Assembly (NCBI GenBank): GCA_965212595.1
Contig: CBDBVE010000012.1
Coordinates: forward strand, 1 to 64,000
Direction: 5' to 3'
Length of the DNA stretch: 64,000 bases
Source: Poritiphilus sp965212595
GTDB taxonomy: Bacteria > Bacteroidota > Bacteroidia > Flavobacteriales > Flavobacteriaceae
Shown: positions 53,467 to 62,600 of the stretch, in pieces
Layout of the letters: each line of letters begins with the position of its first letter
Position numbering within the stretch: the first letter of the stretch is position 1
Made by a program: the position numbers and the translations under genes
The notes under the pieces: model-generated
The model's database searches: none
Seen by the model: the letters and a program-made list of their open reading frames with translations, nothing else
What the model was told of the DNA's origin: nothing

Positions 53467-54360
53467 ATGCAAAATAAGGAGCTAGCTAAGGTGCAAAAGA
53501 TGTTGCAGCAACAGCACTATATTACAGATAGTGCTATTGCTATGTCTGTTTTCCTGGCAATGAAACTAGAAAAACCTCTTTTGGTCGAAGGCCCTGCGGG
53601 TGTAGGCAAAACAGAGATTGGCAAGGTAATGGCCAAAGCCATGAACACGGACTTTATACGACTACAATGCTATGAAGGTCTTGACAGCACCCATGCACTT
53701 TACGAATGGAATTACCAGCACCAATTGCTCCATCTGAAAATGCGGGAACAGAAAGAAGCCGACCTACATACACTTGAGGAGGCAATTTTTTCGGAGAAAT
53801 TTCTTCTAAAACGCCCTGTTTTACAAGCTATTACACATCCAAAAAAAGCGGTATTACTTATTGATGAAGTTGATAGAGCAGATGAAGAATTTGAAAGTTT
53901 TTTACTTGAGGTTTTATCAGATTGGCAGGTGACCATACCCGAAATTGGGACGATAACCGCGACCAATAAACCCCAGGTTATCCTGACAGGCAATCGTACC
54001 AGAGAACTATCGGAAGCCCTGAGAAGGAGGTGTCTTTATCTCTGGATAGACTATCCTGATTTTGAAAAAGAACTCGCCATTGTTAGGATGAAAGTTCCGG
54101 AGGTAGATGACAAATTGGGGCAGCAGATTTGTTCCTTTATGAAGGAGCTCCGACAAATGCGACTCGAAAAAACTCCCGGGGTTTCCGAAACCATTGATTG
54201 GGCCAGAGCACTGGCATCGATGCATCTAAAGCATCTAGATCAACAAATTATTGAAGACACTTTGGGTGTGGTATTAAAAGATTGGCAAGACATTCGCCGT
54301 ACCCAGGATTCACTGTCCGAACTTCTTGAGAAAACCGGAGTCACATCGAGACTGGGGTAG
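53467..54360 (+). CDS. coxD: MoxR-family AAA+ ATPase (CoxD-like)
   Basis: The 297-residue protein carries Walker A 'VEGPAGVGKTEIGK', Walker B 'AVLLIDEVDRADEEFE' and sensor 'VILTGNRTRELSEALRRRC'. MoxR ATPases of the CoxD type act with VWA proteins as chaperones that finish metal centres of carbon-monoxide-dehydrogenase-type molybdenum enzymes. The following gene is a VWA protein and then coxSLM, which supports the assignment. Confidence 0.9.
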   Translation: MQNKELAKVQKMLQQQHYITDSAIAMSVFLAMKLEKPLLVEGPAGVGKTEIGKVMAKAMNTDFIRLQCYEGLDSTHALYEWNYQHQLLHLKMREQKEADLHTLEEAIFSEKFLLKRPVLQAITHPKKAVLLIDEVDRADEEFESFLLEVLSDWQVTIPEIGTITATNKPQVILTGNRTRELSEALRRRCLYLWIDYPDFEKELAIVRMKVPEVDDKLGQQICSFMKELRQMRLEKTPGVSETIDWARALASMHLKHLDQQIIEDTLGVVLKDWQDIRRTQDSLSELLEKTGVTSRLG

Positions 54361-54442
54361 GGTACTTTATGCATTACAGCGTATACCAAATAAAAGGCAT
54401 CGGGCATTAAACAACGTGCAACAATCGAATCAATTGAGTTCC

Positions 54443-55621
54443 ATGTCAGATAATTTCATAGCATATCAAACTTCTCTCTCGGCCAATATCACCCTCCTCT
54501 GCCGTTTTTTGAGAACAAAAGGCTTTTCTACAGGGCCACAGGAAGAATCCGATGCTTTGAATGCCCTTACTTATTTGCCTATTGATAAGGAACACATTTT
54601 TAAACAGGCTTTAAAAGCAGTACTGCCCAAAAATAACCACCAGCATCAACAGTTTGATGAGCTCTACGACGAATTTTGGCTGCAACTAGATAAGGCTGTG
54701 GACTCCAAAACCAAAGAATCTCCAAAAGAGAAAAGTAAGAAGCCAAAAGTACAGCAACGGCAGGCACAATTTGAAGCGTTAAAGGATTGGCTTAACCTTA
54801 TACCTGATGCCGACGAAAAGGAAACAGCTTCCTACAGTACCATAGAGCTGCTTTCCAGGAAAGACTTTAAGGATCTTAGTCATGATGATATGGAACATAT
54901 GATGTCACTTCTAAGAAAACTTGCCCGGAAGTTGGCGCATCGGAAAAGCAGATTAAAGAAAACCTCCAAAAGAAAGATCGGTTTAGACCTTAGGCAAACC
55001 ATAAGAAAGAACATGCGTAAAGGAGGTGAAATTCAGCACCTTGTTTACAGCGAAAAGAAGGAACAGAAGCTAAAACTGGTGCTCCTCTGCGATGTTAGCA
55101 GATCTATGGAATTGTACAGTAGATTTTTTGTTCATCTAATTTATGCCTTCCAGAACGCCTATGACAAAATAGACACCTTTGTTTTTAGCACCGCTCTGCA
55201 TAGGGTAAGTGACCTATTGAACCAGCACGAATTTGACAAGGCCTTTGATCTTATTTCAGAAAGAGTTCCCCAATGGTCTGGAGGAACCACTATAGGTTCT
55301 TGCCTGGCCGATTTCACAACAACATATGGCTACTCTTCATTAGATAAGAAAACCATGGTATTCATCTTGAGTGACGGTTGGGATACCGGAGAAGCAGAAG
55401 TAATGAGAGATGCGATGTCTTTTATTCACAAAAAGACGAGGAAAGTGGTTTGGCTGAACCCACTGGCGGGGAGTAGTAATTTTAGCCCCGAGGTTTTAGG
55501 TATGAAAACCGCGCTTCCCTACATCGATCTCCTTTGCTCTGCCCATAATTTAGAAAGTTTAAGAAACGCACTGCGCTTAGCGCAAAGAAGACGAAACTTA
55601 GCAAATCAGCATCATCGCTAG
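54443..55621 (+). CDS. coxE: VWA-domain CoxE-like protein
   Basis: The start at ATG 54443 fits the family; a longer frame from 54326 would overlap coxD and adds 39 basic residues. The N-terminal half is helical and basic; the C-terminal half is a von Willebrand A domain with the MIDAS motif 'LLCDVSRSMELYSR' (DxSxS), 'GGTTIGSCLADF' and 'FILSDGWDTGE'. Paired with the MoxR ATPase it should act in maturation of the downstream Mo-hydroxylase. Confidence 0.9.
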   Translation: MSDNFIAYQTSLSANITLLCRFLRTKGFSTGPQEESDALNALTYLPIDKEHIFKQALKAVLPKNNHQHQQFDELYDEFWLQLDKAVDSKTKESPKEKSKKPKVQQRQAQFEALKDWLNLIPDADEKETASYSTIELLSRKDFKDLSHDDMEHMMSLLRKLARKLAHRKSRLKKTSKRKIGLDLRQTIRKNMRKGGEIQHLVYSEKKEQKLKLVLLCDVSRSMELYSRFFVHLIYAFQNAYDKIDTFVFSTALHRVSDLLNQHEFDKAFDLISERVPQWSGGTTIGSCLADFTTTYGYSSLDKKTMVFILSDGWDTGEAEVMRDAMSFIHKKTRKVVWLNPLAGSSNFSPEVLGMKTALPYIDLLCSAHNLESLRNALRLAQRRRNLANQHHR

Positions 55622-55821
55622 CTAAATTTTGCCACTTTTTGAAAGATGGAATGCGATATTTGCCATTATCAAAAAAAACTCGCAAAAACCTTAACTAGGT
55701 TAGCGGTTATTTTTTATCTTAATAAACCAAATTTTTCTCATTGAGCAAGTTTTCTAAGGAGGAAAAACTTCGGAGTTCTTGAGCGCATTTTTATTTAAAA
55801 TACAACATAAATTATACGAAA

Positions 55822-56286
55822 ATGAAAATTTCTATCACGGTCAATGGTGTAAAACAGGCACATGACATTGAACCTAGAATGAGTCTTACGCACTATTTGA
55901 GGGAAGTACTTCAACTTACAGGAACTCATATCGGATGCGATACAAGCGGATGTGGGGCCTGTACCATTTCACTTAACGGAGAAGCAGTTAAATCCTGTAC
56001 TATTCTGGCCGTTCAGGCCGATGGTGGAGAAGTGACAACCATAGAAGGAATGTCCAATGGGTCACAGATGCATCCTATTCAAGAAGCGTTTAAGGAACAT
56101 CATGGACTGCAATGCGGGTTTTGTACACCTGGAATGGTCATGACGGCAGCCGATATTATCAAAGAAAATCCGAGTCCTACAGAATACGAGATCCGAGATG
56201 GATTAAAGGGGAATTTTTGCCGTTGTACCGGATATCACAATATAGTCAAATCAATTCAGCACGCTGCTGAGCAACTCAATACCTAA
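55822..56286 (+). CDS. coxS: 2Fe-2S small subunit of CODH/xanthine-dehydrogenase-type Mo-hydroxylase
   Basis: The 154-residue subunit has the plant-type 2Fe-2S motif ('CDTSGCGACTISL', then 'KSCTIL') and the second 2Fe-2S set ('CGFCTPGMVM', 'NFCRCTGYHNIV'). It passes electrons from the molybdenum site of CoxL to the FAD of CoxM. It begins about 200 bases after coxE; the spacer 55622-55821 has no gene I can support. Confidence 0.93.
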   Translation: MKISITVNGVKQAHDIEPRMSLTHYLREVLQLTGTHIGCDTSGCGACTISLNGEAVKSCTILAVQADGGEVTTIEGMSNGSQMHPIQEAFKEHHGLQCGFCTPGMVMTAADIIKENPSPTEYEIRDGLKGNFCRCTGYHNIVKSIQHAAEQLNT

Positions 56287-56289
56287 GCT

Positions 56290-58656
56290 ATGGGAACTTA
56301 TGTTGGAAAATCAATAAAACGACGGGAAGACGCTCGTTTTTTAAAAGGAGCTGGCAAGTATACCGACGACCTTAAATTACACAAAATGACCCAGGCCGCC
56401 TTCGTAAGAAGTCCTTACGCGCATGCCAAGATTGTTAGCGTAGATACATCTAAAGCTGAGAAAGCCGAAGGTGTTGTTGCAATTTATACCTCCTCAGACG
56501 GTTGCGGTGAGTTTGGGGTTCCTTGTGGATGGCAAGTGAATTTCAAGAACGGGGAAACCATGCGCGAACCCGTTCATCCGCTTTTGGCAAAAGATAAAAT
56601 AAGGCATGTTGGCGAAGCTGTTGCCATCGTAGTAGCCGAAACCCAGGAACAAGCGCGTGACGCCACAGAGTTGGTTGAAGTGGCCTACGAAGCGCTCGCC
56701 CCGGTAACAGACCCTGAAAGCGCAATGGCCTCGGAAGCACCATTGGTCCATGACCAATGGGAAGATAATGCTGCATTCGACTGGTGTATTGGAAATGATA
56801 GGGCAGAGGTAGAAGCAGCTCTGGCATCTGCCCATCATGTTACTGAGATGGAATTCAGAAATCAGCGTTTGGCGCCAAACGCTATTGAACCTCGGTCTTA
56901 TATCGCAGACTATGATGTAAATGCCGATAAATGGACCTTGTATACCAGTACTCAAAACCCTCACCTCATAAGATTGCTGCTCTGCGCATTTGTATTAGGG
57001 ATCCCTGAACACAAGGTAAGGGTTGTTAGTCATGATGTGGGCGGTGGTTTTGGTAGTAAGGTCTATCATTATACCGAGGAAGCACTGGTCACCTGGATTT
57101 CAAGAGAAATAGGAAGGCCTGTAAAGTGGACAGCGGATAGGAGCGAAGCCTTTTTAACCGACGCTCATGGAAGAGACCATGTAGTCCGTGCAAAAATGGG
57201 CTTTGACAAAGACGGAAAGATACTGGCTTTGTTAAGTGATGAATACTGCGCTATGGGAGCCTACCTGTCTACTTTCGCACCGGCGGTTCCTACCTACCTG
57301 CATGGGACGCTATTTCAAGGGGTATATACTACCCCACTAATTCACCTCAATGTCATAGCTCCTTTTACACATACAGTTCCGGTTGATGCTTATAGAGGAG
57401 CTGGAAGGCCCGAGGCGACATATTTGTTAGAACGCATCATTTCTAAAGGAGCCCAGGAAATGGGTTTGGATGCCGCAGAAATACGCTTTAAAAATTTTAT
57501 CCCACCTTTCGATGGTGTTTCTCAACCCGGGTATCAAACCCAGGTAGCTTTACAGTACGATAGTGGAAACTACGGGGCGACCTTAAAACGAGGGTTAGAG
57601 ATGTTGGGGTATGAAGATTTTAGAAAAGAACAGGAGAAATCCAGGAAGAACGGTGGTGGAAAACTACTGGGAGTAGGAATATCTACCTATATCGAAGGCT
57701 GTGGAATTGCCCCTTCGGCAGTTGTAGGTGCTCTTGGAGCTAGAGCCGGACTCTTTGAGGTAGGGCATGTACGTGTTCAACCAACAGGTAAGGTTTCAGT
57801 ATTTACAGGAGCGCATTCGCATGGTCAGGGCCATGAGACGGTTTTTGCACAATTTGTGGCAGATGCCCTTGGGATTGATATGGACGACGTAGATATAGAA
57901 CACGGGGATACGGAGCAGGTAGCATTTGGTATGGGAACCTACGGGTCTCGGAGCCTTGCCGTAGGAGGAAGCGCCATCATTAAAAGTGTAGAGAAGATCC
58001 TTGAAAAAGGCGCTAAAATAGCCGCTCATAAATTAGAAGCCGCAGAAGAAGACCTTGAATATGCCGAGGGAAAATGGACGGTTAAAGGAACAGATAAGTC
58101 TATTTCGTTTGGTGATGTATCCCTTACAGCTTATGTCCCGCACGATTATCCGGAAGGCCTTGAACCGGGTCTGGATTTTTCCAGTTTTTACGATCCCGCA
58201 AATTTCACATTTCCTTTTGGTACGCATATAGCAGTCGTAGAAGTAGATAAAGATACGGGCAAAGTAGATCTAAAACGTTTTGTGGCCTGCGATGACGTAG
58301 GCAATGTTATGAATCCTATGATCGTAGATGGGCAGATACACGGTGGTGTTGCTCAGGGTGTAGGCCAGGCCTTATTGGAAGAGGTTATTTATGACGAACA
58401 GGGTCAGATGATAAGCGGATCGTACATGGACTATGCCATGCCAAGGGCCGATGACCTGCCAATGATTGAAACAGACCGAACGGTAACCCCCTGCCCACAT
58501 AACCCTCTCGGGGTAAAGGGTGCTGGAGAAGCCGGAGCTATTGGTTCTACACCTGCTGTAGTCAATGCGGTGGTAGATGCACTCGCTCATTTAGGAGTAA
58601 CAGACATTCAAATGCCATTGACGCCGCAACGCGTATGGAAAGCAATGCAAAATTAA
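56290..58656 (+). CDS. coxL: Molybdopterin-binding large subunit, form II CO-dehydrogenase type
   Basis: The 788-residue subunit has the aldehyde-oxidase/xanthine-dehydrogenase order: 'KRREDARFLKGAGKYTDD' N-terminus, 'GGGFGSKVYHYTEEAL', the active-site loop 'AYRGAGRPE', 'GHGQGHET'-like ('HSHGQGHETVF'), and the catalytic Glu in 'GVKGAGEAGAIGSTP'. The loop AYRGAGR marks form II; form I, proven CO oxidisers, have AYRCSFR with the copper-binding Cys. So true CO oxidation is not established here; an aldehyde or other hydroxylase activity is possible. Confidence 0.93.
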   Translation: MGTYVGKSIKRREDARFLKGAGKYTDDLKLHKMTQAAFVRSPYAHAKIVSVDTSKAEKAEGVVAIYTSSDGCGEFGVPCGWQVNFKNGETMREPVHPLLAKDKIRHVGEAVAIVVAETQEQARDATELVEVAYEALAPVTDPESAMASEAPLVHDQWEDNAAFDWCIGNDRAEVEAALASAHHVTEMEFRNQRLAPNAIEPRSYIADYDVNADKWTLYTSTQNPHLIRLLLCAFVLGIPEHKVRVVSHDVGGGFGSKVYHYTEEALVTWISREIGRPVKWTADRSEAFLTDAHGRDHVVRAKMGFDKDGKILALLSDEYCAMGAYLSTFAPAVPTYLHGTLFQGVYTTPLIHLNVIAPFTHTVPVDAYRGAGRPEATYLLERIISKGAQEMGLDAAEIRFKNFIPPFDGVSQPGYQTQVALQYDSGNYGATLKRGLEMLGYEDFRKEQEKSRKNGGGKLLGVGISTYIEGCGIAPSAVVGALGARAGLFEVGHVRVQPTGKVSVFTGAHSHGQGHETVFAQFVADALGIDMDDVDIEHGDTEQVAFGMGTYGSRSLAVGGSAIIKSVEKILEKGAKIAAHKLEAAEEDLEYAEGKWTVKGTDKSISFGDVSLTAYVPHDYPEGLEPGLDFSSFYDPANFTFPFGTHIAVVEVDKDTGKVDLKRFVACDDVGNVMNPMIVDGQIHGGVAQGVGQALLEEVIYDEQGQMISGSYMDYAMPRADDLPMIETDRTVTPCPHNPLGVKGAGEAGAIGSTPAVVNAVVDALAHLGVTDIQMPLTPQRVWKAMQN

Positions 58657-58668
58657 AACAGTACAGAA

Positions 58669-59470
58669 ATGATACCATCAAAATTTGATTATATAAAAGC
58701 GTCTACTGTTGATCAGGTAATACAATTGCTAGACCAGCATGGAACAGATGCAAAGATCCTGGCCGGCGGGCACAGCCTTGTTCCGGCTATGAAACTGCGA
58801 TTAAATAATCCTTCCTTGCTTATCGATATTTCTGGTGTTGAAGGGCTGAACAGTATTTTTGAGGAGGGTGATGAGCTAGTAATTGGCGCTAATTGTACGC
58901 ACAAGACAATAGCGAACTCGGGCCTGGTAAAAGAACATCTGAATTTGCTTTCTCAAGCCGCTATGACTATAGGTGATATCCAGGTCAGGAATAGAGGAAC
59001 TATAGGAGGCAGTTTAGCGCATGCAGATCCATCAGCTGATTATCCGGCTGTTGTGTTGGCATGCGACGCTTCTCTGGATTTACAGGGAAAAGGCGGTAGC
59101 AGAAACATCCCCGCAACAGATTTCTTTCTTGGAACCTTCACCACGGCCTTGACAGAAGATGAAATAATTACTGCCATACGTTTTCCAAAAGTAAGCCAGG
59201 GGAATTATCAGAAAATTTTATCAGTCGGCTTCAAGATTTGCCATAGTCGGCGTAGCAGTAGTAAAAAACGGTAATGAGGTAAAAGTTGGTGTTACAGGTG
59301 TTTCAGATACGCCCTATAGGGCTTCAGCAGTTGAGGATGCTTATAACGGAAATGGAGAAGCGGCTTCTCATGCCGTTGACGGCGTTGAGGTTATGAGCGA
59401 TCATTTTGCTGATGCAGAATATAGGTCCCACCTGGCCAAGGTCTTTGTTAAAAGAGCGCTTGAAGCTTAA
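58669..59470 (+). pseudogene. coxM: FAD-binding medium subunit CoxM, broken by a +1 frameshift
   Basis: Frame 1 from ATG 58669 gives a normal FAD-binding N-terminus ('KILAGGHSLVPAMKLRLNN', 'TIGDIQVRNRGTIGGSLAHA') but ends at 59274 after 201 residues. Skipping one base in AAAATTTT (59212-59219) switches to a frame that reads 'KFYQSASRFAIVGVAVVKNG' and continues to a natural C-terminus at TAA 59470. The intact subunit would be about 266 residues, typical for CoxM. The lesion could be a true mutation, a sequencing error or regulated +1 frameshifting. The first 12 bases after coxL place it in the same operon. Confidence 0.9.
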
Positions 59471-59492
59471 GCTTGGACACTATGGAACTTAA

Positions 59493-60662
59493 TTAGTCCG
59501 ACGCAAGTGCTGGATAAATAAAATCAACTAATAAGGCTTCAGAATCTTTCTTAATAGTCCATTGGTTATAGTTGCCGGCAGTGATAACAACGAGAAGGTC
59601 GTGTTTGTCATCTAAGTAGATTCGCTGCCCTCCGTTTCCAAAAGCAGCTGCTATTTCATGACTTTGATTTTCTAGTATGCTGCCTGCTGAAAGTATCCAA
59701 AATTGATAACCATACCCTACATTGTTACGTCCAAATCTTATATGGGCTGTGGTCGACTCACTTATCCAGTCTGCAGCCAATACCTGGGTATTGTTCCATG
59801 TTCCTTTGTTGCTATAGAGCATTCCAAGTTTTAACATGTCTCTGGAACGAAGTCGTAAACCAGAAGCAGCGGCCGGCAGATCAGTTTTAGGATAGAAAAT
59901 CCATTCTGAATCTTCAATACCTAAAGGCGTAAAAAGATGCTTCCTGGCAAACTGGTGAATATTAAGGCCACTGACTTTTTCGATGATTGCTGCCAGGAGT
60001 TGTGTTGTTCCTCCATTGTATTCCCACACTTGCCCGGGAGGGTTTATGATTTCTCTACTTAATACAAATTCAATAGGATCCTCGCTGGAAGTCATTTGAA
60101 TTTCACTGTTCTCAGGATCTGTATAGGGCACATTTTCGTTCCATTTCATACCTGACGACATATTCAACAAATGTTTAATAGTGAGTTCTGAGCGTTTTCC
60201 GACATTGTAGTCGCTATATTCGGGAAAGAAGTCGAAAATACTTTGATCCACCCCTGAAATTTTGCCTTGCTCTATTGCTATCCCGACGCAGGTGGCAACA
60301 ACACTTTTTGAAACGCTTCGCACATCATGAAGACTATCTTTATGATGTTCTTTAACCCCTAATTTTTCTCCCCATAACTCATCTTCCCCCTCAAAATAAT
60401 TTTCATAAACAAGTTTGTTGTCTATAGAAATCAGTACACTGTGGATGTTAGGATAAATATCACCTTCTATAGCTGCCGTCATGCTGTCTAATATTACAGG
60501 GTCCAACCCCGCCTTTACCGGGGCCTCGCTTATAAATTCAAGTTTGGTTGAGACTTCAGCTTTTTGATCCAGGGCTTTTTTGTTTTGGTGACAGGATATA
60601 AGGAAAAGGAAGATGATGCCGGGTACTAGCCTAATTCCCGATGAAATATAGTTGCTTTTCAT
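59493..60662 (-). CDS. Class C beta-lactamase-family serine hydrolase lipoprotein
   Basis: The 389-residue protein has a lipobox ('FLFLISC') and the serine hydrolase motif SxxK in 'VRSVSKSVVATCVGIAIEQG', a Tyr motif ('WEYNGGTTQLLAAIIEK') and 'FGNGGQRIYL' near the C-terminal KTG/HxG position. It resembles serine-dependent peptidases or esterases of the S12 family. The substrate is unknown. The gene ends 23 bases from coxM's stop region on the opposite strand. Confidence 0.85.
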   Translation of the reverse strand: MKSNYISSGIRLVPGIIFLFLISCHQNKKALDQKAEVSTKLEFISEAPVKAGLDPVILDSMTAAIEGDIYPNIHSVLISIDNKLVYENYFEGEDELWGEKLGVKEHHKDSLHDVRSVSKSVVATCVGIAIEQGKISGVDQSIFDFFPEYSDYNVGKRSELTIKHLLNMSSGMKWNENVPYTDPENSEIQMTSSEDPIEFVLSREIINPPGQVWEYNGGTTQLLAAIIEKVSGLNIHQFARKHLFTPLGIEDSEWIFYPKTDLPAAASGLRLRSRDMLKLGMLYSNKGTWNNTQVLAADWISESTTAHIRFGRNNVGYGYQFWILSAGSILENQSHEIAAAFGNGGQRIYLDDKHDLLVVITAGNYNQWTIKKDSEALLVDFIYPALASD

Positions 60663-60743
60663 CTCGCTTATTTTTTTGATTAGTTACTTAAGAAAGACAA
60701 GCTGCAAAAATTATTGTTACACTTGGTATAAAAAGAGATCAAC

Positions 60744-61427
60744 CTATGACGGTTCATTTAGCTTACTAAGACAACTACTTAATTCCAATAAATTAGAAAT
60801 GGTTGCGGTAGGTGCTATCTTCCATGGATCAAAAACAGCTAAAGGAGAACGCCTTATCCATATAGCTCGCATACCATATGAAATTGCTCCTAAGACATCA
60901 AAAGAATTTCCTGAAATGAGGAAAGAATTAGATTTCAGGCTATTAGTTACCTCATTAAAATGTTGATATACCAATGGATTCGGTTTAAATTGTGAGACAG
61001 CTTCAGCACTTACAACTCCTTTAAAGTAATGAGAGATCCCTGCGTTTTCTAGCAAGTTTAAAACGGCTTCCGAACTGCCATTTGAAAATGCATAGAGCAG
61101 ATGCTCGTCCTCTAAGGCGTCTAATGCAGGTAGGACATCCGAAAAGATTGGCAAGGTTTTATAGCTTCGCATGAGCGACTCCTTTTGTTCATTTTCCAAA
61201 GCCACTTCAAGGTAAGCACAACTATACTCTAAAGCCTCCAGGGTGCATATTGAAAAGTCTGTATAGCGATCCATTTGCCCTCTGCGAAAAGAATATTCCA
61301 ATTGTTTATTTCGCCACAGCTCCATAAAGGATTGCGCTTTATCACCTATCATTTTCTGAAGAGATTGAAATACCCCGTCTGTATTAATTAAGGTTCCATA
61401 GACGTCAAAAGCTAGGCTATACTTCAT
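60744..61427 (-). CDS. HAD-type hydrolase (haloacid dehalogenase-like type II)
   Basis: I choose the ATG at 61427 (an ATG at 61442 adds five residues) because the family starts directly before the nucleophile motif 'SLAFDVYGTLI'. Later motifs are 'LYAFSNGS' (motif II), 'SQFKPNPLVYQHF' (motif III Lys) and 'GNSFDVLGAISYGMRAIWI' (motif IV). It resembles (S)-2-haloacid dehalogenase-type hydrolases, but the substrate cannot be told apart from phosphatases by sequence alone. Confidence 0.85.
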   Translation of the reverse strand: MKYSLAFDVYGTLINTDGVFQSLQKMIGDKAQSFMELWRNKQLEYSFRRGQMDRYTDFSICTLEALEYSCAYLEVALENEQKESLMRSYKTLPIFSDVLPALDALEDEHLLYAFSNGSSEAVLNLLENAGISHYFKGVVSAEAVSQFKPNPLVYQHFNEVTNSLKSNSFLISGNSFDVLGAISYGMRAIWIRRSPLAVFDPWKIAPTATISNLLELSSCLSKLNEPS

Positions 61428-61475
61428 GTCATTTTTAACCATTTTAGAGGCTTCCTTAAAAATACCACTTCTCAG

Positions 61476-62429
61476 TTAAAGTTCCAGCTCCATTTGAATG
61501 TTTGAGCGCTCATAGGGTGATGGTTTTCCTGAGATCTTTTTAAAGCCCAGTTTTCGGTAGAGGGCGATAGCCGGTTCCAAAATGGTATTGCTCTCCAGGT
61601 ATATCTTTTTAGCTCTTAAAGATCTTGCCTGCTCTATGATTGCATTCCCAAGCAACCAACCTATCCCTTTGCCGTGCATCGCAGGTGAAACGCCCATTTT
61701 TGCCAATTCGTAATCGTAATCCTCTTGCGAGACCTTGATAAGTGCGCATACGCCTACCGGCTCATCCTCATATAGTGCGACTAAAATATGTCCTCCGCGA
61801 TCAAGAATATATTCCTTAGGATGACCCAAAGATTTATGATCCATCTCTTCCATTTTAAAATATTGCCTGATCCATTCTTCGTTTAAAGATTTAAAGGCCT
61901 TGCGGTACTTTTCGTGATAAGGGACGAGCTTTACTTTTTTAGACTCCCGCCTTTTTTGAACATCGCGAACCCTGCGAAACATAGATTTTTGATCCAGTTG
62001 ATATTCAAATTCGGCCATGGCCTTCCAAAGATTGTGAGTAGTTTCATGTAAAGCTTCGGCTACCGCCAGATCTACATCGGTATATTGATATTGAATTTTT
62101 TCCTCAAACTGCCTGCCCTTTTTACTCAACTGAATGATGTTTTTTCTACCATCCTTTTTATCTGGCTTCTCCACTACAATGCCGGCTTTAGACATTTCGC
62201 GGACGATATTGCTCACCGATGGATGAGAATGCCCTATTTCATTTGCTATGGTAGTAATGGATTTTTTCTGATTTTGTGATAAGACATAAAATACAGGAAA
62301 CCATTTGGGTTTTAGATGTACATCGTATAAGGCATAGATACGTTCGGCATCAGCGAGCAGGCGCTCATTGAGTATTCGAAGTCGGCTTCCCAAAGCCATT
62401 TTCCCAACTGTATTAAAAAAAGAATTCAT
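61476..62429 (-). CDS. MarR winged-helix regulator fused to a GNAT acetyltransferase
   Basis: Residues about 1-150 form a MarR DNA-binding domain ('SITTIANEIGHSHPSVSNIVREM', 'VEKPDKKDGRKNIIQLSKKG'), and about 165-317 a GNAT domain ('LAKMGVSPAMHGKGIGWLLGNAIIEQA', 'ALYRKLGFKKI'). The pyrophosphate-binding loop is 'HGKGIG', matching GNAT motif A. Such fusions are a known MarR/GNAT class in bacteria. A clear palindrome sits on its own promoter, so autoregulation is likely. The acetyl acceptor is unknown. Confidence 0.92.
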   Translation of the reverse strand: MNSFFNTVGKMALGSRLRILNERLLADAERIYALYDVHLKPKWFPVFYVLSQNQKKSITTIANEIGHSHPSVSNIVREMSKAGIVVEKPDKKDGRKNIIQLSKKGRQFEEKIQYQYTDVDLAVAEALHETTHNLWKAMAEFEYQLDQKSMFRRVRDVQKRRESKKVKLVPYHEKYRKAFKSLNEEWIRQYFKMEEMDHKSLGHPKEYILDRGGHILVALYEDEPVGVCALIKVSQEDYDYELAKMGVSPAMHGKGIGWLLGNAIIEQARSLRAKKIYLESNTILEPAIALYRKLGFKKISGKPSPYERSNIQMELEL

Positions 62430-62433
62430 ATAG

Positions 62434-62453
62434 TTAATTACGTAATTAATTAC
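62434..62453. promoter_or_regulatory. Overlapping palindromes, candidate MarR operator
   Basis: TTAATTACGTAATTAA (62434-62449) is a perfect 16-bp palindrome overlapping the 12-bp palindrome GTAATTAATTAC (62442-62453), forming three half-site copies. It lies 5 bases upstream of the MarR-GNAT start codon and just downstream of its promoter, so a bound repressor would block transcription start. Confidence 0.8.
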
Positions 62454-62454
62454 A

Positions 62455-62485
62455 TAAATATAGTATTACTTTTATTTTTATGCAA
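62455..62485 (-). promoter_or_regulatory. Candidate promoter of the MarR-GNAT gene
   Basis: On the minus strand TTG (62485-62483), a 20-nt spacer and TATATTTA (62462-62455) fit the Bacteroidota -33/-7 consensus with one mismatch. Predicted start near 62448 falls inside the palindromic operator. Confidence 0.62.
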
Positions 62486-62600
62486 ATACCACAGGAAGAT
62501 TTCTCCTCAAAGCCCTGTCCAAGGGTAGTACCTCAATTCTCCTGACAATTTCGGAACGGTTTTTGATTTCGTAAAGTACACAACCATTAAATGCTATAAA

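Noticed and set aside
59205..59225. Programmed -1 ribosomal frameshift in coxM
   Set aside because: The frame change needed is +1; the site is not a classic X XXY YYZ slippery heptamer in the right phase. A recent mutation or a sequencing error is simpler.
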